Assembly (NCBI RefSeq): GCF_963422355.1
Contig: NC_085087.1
Location: forward strand, 7,752,491 to 7,816,490
Length of the DNA stretch: 64,000 nt
Direction of reading: 5' to 3'
Source: Corticium candelabrum
Taxonomy: Eukaryota > Porifera > Homoscleromorpha > Homosclerophorida > Plakinidae
Under the pieces are notes generated by a model, which was not told the DNA's origin, did not search any database, and worked only from the letters and a program-made list of their open reading frames with translations. Numbering within the stretch: the stretch's first letter is position 1; each line of letters begins with the position of its first letter. The translations under genes and the position numbers were made by a program. This document shows, one piece after another, positions 56,863 through 64,000 of this stretch.

Positions 56863-58378
56863 CTGTGTACTTCTGGATATTTTCCAAATTCTGAACAAGA
56901 TCTTTGCATTAAATGTCCAGCAGGTCATGAGTGCATTGACCCAGCTATCGATCCTCAACCGTGTCCGAGTGGATTCTACAGCCTCGATGCTGTATCGTCC
57001 TGTTTTCCGTGTCCAGCTGGTTACTCCTGTTTCAACACTTCCAGCCTTCCTGTTTTATGCAAACAAGGCAGTTATTCATACAATGCCAGTGTTGAGTGCA
57101 TCGAATGTCATCTCGGCACTTACTGTCCATCGAATGCGTTAACATCTCCATTGTCGTGTCCTAACGGCACACTCAAACATGACAGGTGCCTCTTCGTGTG
57201 TGGATTGCCCTCCAGGTCATAGATGTGAAGATCCGACTTCTCGTCCGATCAAATGTGATGCCGGATATTTCAGCCCACAAAACAGTGTGAGCTGTTTTCC
57301 ATGTGCTTACGGTCAATACACAACGAACGACACAAGTGAAGTGTGCATAGAGTGTCCATCAGGCCATGCGTGTTTGTCACCAGCTGAAACCCCTAAACCA
57401 TGTGCAGTTGACTATTATAGTACGAGTGGCACGCCAGAGTGCAGAGAGTGTCCACGTGGATTTTATAGTGACAAAACGGGATCATCCGACTGCCGTCCAT
57501 GTGAGACGAATCATTATTGTCCATATGGCAATGCATCATTGCCTTGTCCAAGTGGCTTGTTTAGTGCAAACGAGTCGATTACATGCTATACGTGTCCGGC
57601 TGGATTCGAATGCAAAGACGGAGAGCAGAAAACATGTGCAGCTGGGCAGTATTCACCTGAAAGGGATGACGAATGTCATGATTGTCCTTCTGGCTCTTAT
57701 TGTCCTTATGACACATTAGCAAGCCCAATAAGCTGCCCTTTTGGCTACTATAACAACGTCACAGGAGCTGTGAACTGCACTGTGTGTCCAGCAGGATATG
57801 AGTGTCCTCTTGTAAACGAACTTCCAGTTCCCTGCATGGCAGGAAGCTTTAGTCTGAGTGGATGGACTTCGTGTTCGACATGTTCCGATGGGTATTATCA
57901 ATCGTCTACACATCAACAGAGCTGTGAAGTCTGCCCGGATGGGTCAGAATGTCCTGATCCTTCAAGCAACCCGAGATTGGGTCAACCAGGAACGTATAGT
58001 AACATCCCGGCTCAGTCTTGCATTGCATGTCCAATCGGATATTATCAAGATGAAGCTAATGCAACAAGCTGCATTATCTGCCCAGGTGGCTACAAATGTC
58101 CTAATGCCAGCTCATCACCAGAGGTATGTTTACCGGGCACGTACAGTCACGTAGGTTCCACATCATGCACACCATGTGCACCAGGCTACTACGCTGACCA
58201 ACACAATCAAACAAACTGTACGGCTTGTCCAGTTGGATCAAAATGCCCCGACTCGTCTCATCGTCCGGTCAACTGTACAGCTGGATACTTCAGCGACGAC
58301 GTTGCATCTCGAAATTGCACAAGATGTAGCTCAGGGTTCTACCAGAATGTGAGCAAATCTGATCACTGTAATGAGTGT
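56863..58378 (+). CDS. Cys-rich GCC2/GCC3 (ephrin-receptor-like) repeat protein, partial, frameshifted
   Basis: One long exon begins after the acceptor ctcttacag with LCTSGYFPNSE. It carries about ten repeats of the GCC2/GCC3 type: CPAGHEC, CPSGFYS, CPAGYSC, CHLGTYCP and so on, with N-glycosylation sites. Between about 57165 and 57178 the frame moves by one base (CPNGT then MTGASSCVDCPPG); this is either a real frameshift or a sequence error. The exon runs into a (CA)n run, with a possible donor at NE|gtgtca near 58376. Preceding exons and the signal peptide are not visible and no later exon is seen. Such repeats occur in extracellular or receptor proteins; specific function unknown. Confidence 0.65.
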
Positions 58379-58384
58379 CACATA

Positions 58385-58386
<2 letters not shown>

Positions 58387-58480
<94 letters not shown>
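58387..58480. repeat. (CA)n microsatellite
   Basis: CA run at the end of the GCC-repeat exon. Confidence 0.95.
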
Positions 58481-58483
<3 letters not shown>

Positions 58484-58489
58484 CCAGAC

Positions 58490-59342
58490 AAAATAAACAA
58501 AACAGGCAAACAGACAGAAATCATGAAACACACAACAAACAAATAAACAAAAAGACAAACAAGTAAACAGACAGACAAATTGACAAACCAGTAAATAGAC
58601 AAACAAACATACATACAAACAAGAGACATGTATACACGTACAGCTACTGTACCCAGACAGACAGACAGTATGCTATCACTCATTATCCTTACCCATGTTT
58701 CTCTTCCTACGGTTTGATTGTGAAAGATAAGATGGGTTGGTGTCACGTAAAGACTGCCTTTGTGTGTTTTATTGTGTGAGAACTTGCTCTGCAAGTGAAC
58801 GTCATCAATCTAGAAAAAACGACGATTTCTACGCTTATTCAACACAATACTATTAGATAAACGATTTTATACCTTGGGTGTACTAATGTGCTCCATCTGC
58901 AGGCGACAACATGCTCTGCAAAAACTAACTTTTAACTTCTAACGCGCGCTAGCATTTCTTATCCTTGAAATTCCAGCACAGGCATAGTGTTGTAAATATT
59001 TTAATTAATTAATTAATTGATTGATACGCCATTTTTATGTGTGATAACGCAATATAGGACTCGCTAACCTTATACTGCCCTAAATTGCACGTGTTTTCCG
59101 TGTGTGTCTGTCTTCCTTTCAATCATTTTCCTTGATTTGATGCAGGGAACAAAATATACAATTCCAGTAATACGTATATCATGTTAGACAGAATCTCGTT
59201 AAACTATTGTTTACAGATATTATTGTTCAATTCGATTGATAGCACATTGCTATACTTTACAGCGCGTTTACAAATAAATTTAAAAATAATGACACAAAGA
59301 TATGTCCCTAAATCAAAGTCACGTGACACATAATTACCTTAA
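58490..59342. other. Intergenic, nothing recognised
   Basis: AT-rich with short acagacagac tracts. No exon found on either strand. The GCC-repeat gene should continue here if intact, but I cannot see it. Confidence 0.5.
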
Positions 59343-62225
59343 TTATTTGTTTGGATAAATAAGTTCTACTACAGCAGACCCAAATATATCACATGCCTCC
59401 TTCCTCAAGCCCATCTCCAAAAGTGTTTTAACAATCAAGTGACAAGTAGCTCTTGTGCCCATTGCCTCTCTCCATTCTTCTAGCATGGCTTTAGCACACA
59501 AGAATGGCTTTCTGTATGTAGCAGTGATGACGTCCGTTCTCTTTGTAGAAAACATATCTGCTGACAGAAGAGACCCAAATTCCTCCCAGCTGTGAGATAC
59601 TTTATGAGCAACTTTCACTAACAGCTGAGAACTCAACTCGTCATCAAGATTAGACATTTGTGACTGTTGACAAACTCCAGATGTTAGAGTTGACACACTT
59701 GAATCAGCAGATTCACTTTCTGAAAATAGAACAAGAGATGTTTCAATTACACCATTTCAGACATTATATGATTCATAGCTACAGCAGACAATCCTCATAT
59801 TCACTACATGCTACTACTCAACTGTCAATGTAGACAGTAAAACACAAAACAGAAAGACAACTAAACTCACTCGTTGTTTGCTCATCTTGTTGTTGTCTAT
59901 CACTTCCAGTTTCAATATCTATAAGGTAACATCAATTATATACTAACCATCAACATCACAAATAATCATATTTACCTAAACTTTCCCTTGAGTCACTAAA
60001 CCAGATATCCAAAGTGGGAAATTGCTCTCGTGACACACGATCATTCTTCTGGTTTATCAAACTCTGTTGAGATGGATATTTATCAATGCACACCAAACAA
60101 TCATCATCTATTGATTGGGTATCTTCAGCTTCACTTGAAGGAACACAAACACAAATAGTGAACTTAAAGCCATCCAATCCTCGTTTCTTGGACTCATTCA
60201 GCTGATGAATGAGAAACTGACGAATGATGCTACATTGACGTTTCAGCTCATCACGAGAAAACACTTGACGTGGAGAATATACTGTAGCAATAATGTAATG
60301 CAGTTCATGGTAAACCAGTTCCAGATCAAGCTCAAGATCATCATCCACATGAAAGACAGCATGACCTCTTTTTAGTTTGGGATGAGGATGGGCATATTCA
60401 GTGGCACAACGAGACACCAAGCGAAAGTAGATCGGCTCGGGAGTTGTGTCAAACCCATCAGGACGAAATATGAGAGAAGGAGGAAATCGAGTGGAGCCGG
60501 CCAGCTGTTGCCATGCCAACTTGTTATCATATCTCTGTTCCAGCAAGCAAGGAACAAAGAATGAGTGTCCAACCTTCATAACAGCCTTCAGCATCTCCGA
60601 TGATGTGATCATAGGACAGATGACGTCAAATAGATGCAGCAAGTACAAGATGGGCTCAAACTGACTTTCCTTGACACCTTTCTTCAGCAGCAGATAATGA
60701 GCCAATGACCATGACATCATTCCTTCTTCCTTCAATTTCTTCAGATCTTCCCAAAGTTCTGGTGGAATGTTACTCCTATGGAGAACAGTAACAAAAACAT
60801 TGAGAACATCAAACAGCCACTGCCGATCAGTGAAGACCTTCTCCTTTAACTCACTCACATCAGAATAAAATGCAATTGTGCTCAAACTTGATAAATACTG
60901 CAGTGCCGATTGACATTCTCTTTGTGTCATAATGTCACAGAATTTTTGAGCCAACTCACACACTTCTTCGATGTCAAGTATTTTGCCTTCGTTGTCATCC
61001 AGTTGAGACACTCTGCTCAACAATTTATCGAGAACTGCCCACGGCAATGGAATAGCATCTCGTTGACTCCACAGTGACCGCACCATTGCTACAAATATCT
61101 CCTTCACTTTCTTTAGCACTGGATCCGGACTGCGAGTGCCTGATCGTGTGTTGTCAACACGAAAAGTCAGTTTGTTTGGGTTTTCTCCTGCCAACATCAT
61201 GTGGCCACCAAACTTGTTCTTCTGTACAATGTCTTGCAATATGGTTTCCTGTTGATCTAGAAATGTTCTATCCATGTCCTTTGTCTTGTCTTCTCGTGTG
61301 GACATTGCGAATGTAACTGGTGCTTGCTTGACATAATTCTGACCAAGAAAAGGACCACAACCCACTACTGGATGTGCCATCTTGATGGCATTCATGTGGT
61401 AAGCCAACAGCTCACGTCTCGTCGTAGGGCCAAAACGTGGCATGACCAACTGCTCACTTCCTTGTTCTGGTCGGAACAAACATTGAGGTATGGGATCGGC
61501 AAGACTCTTTGTTCCATCCATCACTATCATGTAAGTGGTTGCACTGTGCTGACTGTTGTCTGCCATCAATGCTGCGTGTGTCATCAGAAACTGCTCTTGA
61601 CCGCCGCGATCACACACTGTAATCAACATCATCTTTTCACTTTTTTCTAATGCAGCTTTGTCACAACGCAGTTCCTCTGCTAACTTTACTTGCTCCTCGG
61701 TTAATTCTTTAGAAAACAACAAATCACGTAGCGGCTTCCTCAACTCTGTCGAGTTGCCTTCTTTACTAGTTGCTTGTCTGGCTGTTGGTAAAGCTACAGT
61801 GTTGGTACTACCTGCTGGCTGCTGTTCTGCTTCTTGGATGATCTGTCCAACAGCTTCCTCTTCATTGTCATCTTGTGTCACTTGCCTTGTTTCCTCTGTT
61901 GCCTCAATTTGTTGCTGGCTTTCAACAGATGCAAGAAAGCCTCTGACAAGAACTTGATCAATGATCTCTTCTTTGTCTCTTGGTTTCAGTTCCTTCCAGT
62001 TCGTGTTTGGACCGCCTCCCATTCTCATCACTTTCACGTTTGCTCCTACTGTACTTTCCCTCTTCTCTATAAATGGCAGATTTAAAAAAGCATCTCCTAA
62101 TGTCGTCTTGCCTGCATCTTCTTCACCAAGCATGTCAATGTTCCCTCGCATTATTGGCAACTTCCCCTTTTTCACAGCAACTTCATAATCAGCCTTAACA
62201 ATTGGACCGAGACGATCAATAGCAC
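59343..62225 (-). CDS. Roc-COR GTPase with C-terminal Death domain, 5' part not seen
   Basis: Exons 59976-62225, 59871-59918 and 59343-59719 join in phase. The first starts after an acceptor (ctgcag|GTGC), so earlier exons should exist upstream. Residues near 30-40 hold a P-loop, LGEEDAGKTT; the switch II motif DRGGQEQF follows after a long acidic, Gln-rich insert. In place of the NKxD box is STREDK. A COR domain follows (PELWEDLKKLKEEGMMSW, FVPCLLEQRYDN). The last exon is a Death domain (VAHKVSHSWEEFGSLL, AKAMLEEWREAMG, MGLRKEACDIF), stop at 59343. Roco proteins with Death domains act in stress and cell-death signalling (DAPK1 is an example); that role is inference here. Confidence 0.8.
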
Positions 62226-63225
62226 CTGCAGAGACAGAATGATGAAGATATTGACCTACAATAATGACTGCATAGCAGCTACAACGTCACCAAACAACAA
62301 ACACAAAATGTATGTCAATTAGAGACAAACTTGTATGACATTACTGAATTCAATGTACACAAATCTTTGCTACAATGAGATTGTAAACTAACACTACTAA
62401 AGTATACAGAAAAATTTGGGCCGTGAAAACAGCTTGCATATAGTAACTTTGTTCCAGTGGTCTGGCAGCTTCATAACACTGTTTGCATGGTGAGTCACCT
62501 GCTGGACTCTTGCAGTCATGTGTAAAAATTCTTCAAACAAGTCACAGTCAGGAGACCTTCAATCTGGGAATAGGTTGTGTGAGGTATGGGCATGACTACA
62601 GAAGGGTGGAGACAACATCTGCTGTGTAACTATCTATACCAGTGTGACAACTGGCATTGTTGTGTGGAATGATTCAGCATGCATGATTTCACGACGTCTC
62701 GTTATTTAAGTAGTGCTGCACACAGCTTTTCGCGTAAAGAACATGCTGTAATGTTCTTTGTTGCCCAAAGTATCCAATCAAAGTTTGTGGCAGACAAGAA
62801 CACCTTCACGGTCCTATGCAATGATTGTCAGTGTCATCACATTCGTTTAGCTCCCCTCCTGTACCAGTTTCTTAATATCGTGACCAAGAATGACGTCATT
62901 TGGCTGACTACCTCTTCAGCACTGGCACATAACATCGCAACCAGGTCTCACTGATGTCAAGGTTTCTTGTTGTTGTCAATAATACAAACAGCTTATCAAC
63001 AAGTGTCTCAAACTTTGAAATGACCCTCATAAATAATGTCTATTGTATGACGTCATTGGTTCATTTACATAGTAAACGTAGGTTAACATCAGGAGTAGAA
63101 GATTACAGAGGTTAGCCAAACCTTTGTAATGTCAATAGCTAGCGATTAAACTATGTATTAATACAAATGACTGTGAGAACGTTGAATTGTTCGGTTAGCA
63201 TTGTCTAGCTGGTAGCTTTCTTCAT
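62226..63225. other. Intergenic or 5' intron of the Roc-COR gene
   Basis: No convincing exon. A - strand stretch near 62440-62520 (HDCKSPAGDSPCKQCYEAA) could be an upstream exon, but its splice sites are weak. Confidence 0.4.
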
Positions 63226-64000
63226 ATGAGTAAGCGCACTAGTCGTTCAACCCGACGAGCATCATCCCTCACTCTTCCTCAAGAAATTGCTTTGCTTTCA
63301 AACGTGTCAATTCGATTGCTCCTAGAGCAATATCACCTTGTCTCGAATGGCTCCAGACCGGAACGAATCAAGCGACTGTCCACTGCTCTCTTTCCTACTG
63401 ACACAGCGACTACAACAACTACAGAGCCAACAGCAGCTTTATCCACGCGGTGACGACGGAAACACGCCTACCATGGCCACGCAAATCGACAGCACATCAC
63501 TAGAGACTGTGATCCAGTCAGCAGTACAAGCATCAGTAGCTGCCATGTCTGAAGCTATTCGTCCCATGCTAACCCGTTCAAGATCCAGGTCAGGCTCTTC
63601 CCGCCTCACCACAAGGAAGGGCCATACCCGGACACGGAGTCGCAATTGTGGGAACTGGAACAACGACCGCAGCCGAAGCTCTCGCTCATCATCAAGGTCT
63701 TGATCACAACGCAAATGACAGTTTAGATCGCCCAGTCGCCGTTCCTACACAAGATCAAAATCACGTCGTTCCAGCCCTCGCACATCTCTCGGCCACACAT
63801 GGACGCATGGACGGCAGCCGGATCTAGCAATCAACCGGCATCCTGGATGCTATCTAGGAGGACAAAGAGGAAGATACTAGCAGGTGAATATGTTGACTTT
63901 GACACTATACTTACTAAAGTAACAACTAACATAGTGAGGTCCCCATGGACATGAAAGCCTCGGTATCCGGTGAAAAGCGCAGGCATGTCTGCAACATCGG
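63226..64000 (+). pseudogene. Retroelement ORF1/gag-like start with SAP-like motif, runs off the window
   Basis: ATG at 63226 (MSKRTSRSTRRASS). A SAP-like helix pair follows (IRLLLEQYHLVSNGSRPERI), then a frame change near 63430 into an Arg/Ser-rich region (MLTRSRSRSGSSRLTTRKG). Near the edge is RTKRKILAGEYVDFDTIL, similar to a conserved motif in ORF1 proteins of tyrosine-recombinase retroelements. At least two frame changes indicate decay. The continuation lies beyond the window. Confidence 0.5.

Overview
This window is nuclear DNA of an animal. Genes are split by many short GT-AG introns, (CA/TG)n microsatellites are very dense, and the gene set is metazoan: a TTC3-type RING E3 ligase, a Roc-COR-Death protein, a Cys-rich GCC2/GCC3 repeat protein, and a tandem family of secreted collagen plus fibrinogen-like proteins resembling skeletal organic matrix protein 5-like proteins of sponges and corals. 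A marine invertebrate, most likely a sponge, is my inference; the sequence does not prove it.

Region 1 (1-23.4 kb) is a tandem, repeatedly rearranged family of secreted fibrinogen-like genes on the + strand. Copies B (8.2-10.7 kb) and D (20.5-22.6 kb) are intact ficolin-like genes: signal peptide, about 14 collagen triplets, then a fibrinogen-like C-terminus. Copy C (11.8-14.3 kb) is the same gene with a frameshift and a nonsense codon. Copy A (2.3-4.6 kb) has the same C-terminus behind a coiled-coil stalk. E (18-19.4 kb) is a broken coiled-coil half and 23.1 kb is a decayed spare last exon. Because flanks and introns are duplicated, paralogous empty sites show exactly where transposons inserted: two hAT-type elements, a 75-bp MULE-like MITE with a 9-bp duplication, a 1.86-kb foldback element, a PIF/Harbinger-like hairpin MITE nested in it, and a truncated tyrosine-recombinase (DIRS/Ngaro-type) retroelement.

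Region 2 (25.5-46.3 kb) is one - strand gene, a TTC3-like E3 ubiquitin ligase of about 30 exons. Splice phases join coherently in every stretch I worked through, from the TPR region through the coiled coils and a poly-Q tract to the C-terminal RING-H2. Its introns hold a pogo-type MITE, a Tc1/mariner-type element with a decayed DDE transposase, a tRNA-derived SINE, a LINE 3' end, foldback repeats, an orphan promoter-like cluster of histone type, and long simple repeats.

Region 3 (47.0-56.8 kb) holds the most striking object, a complete 8,447-bp MULE (Mutator-like) transposon at 48309-56755. It has about 1.13-kb near-identical terminal inverted repeats and a perfect 9-bp target duplication (ATTAGATAG). 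Its single gene joins, through nine phase-coherent exons, an Ulp1/SENP-type (C48) SUMO-protease domain with intact His-Asp-Gln-Cys residues to a zinc-finger, MULE DDE and SWIM transposase of about 1,190 residues. It sits inside one arm of an older palindromic element whose core carries a RecQ-helicase-like fragment. A 60-bp miniature element with the same terminus lies 1.2 kb away.

Region 4 (56.8-64 kb) holds a Cys-rich GCC2/GCC3 repeat exon (+, with a frameshift), a Roc-COR-Death GTPase gene (-, 5' part not seen), and the start of a decayed retroelement gag-like ORF with a SAP-like motif at the right edge.
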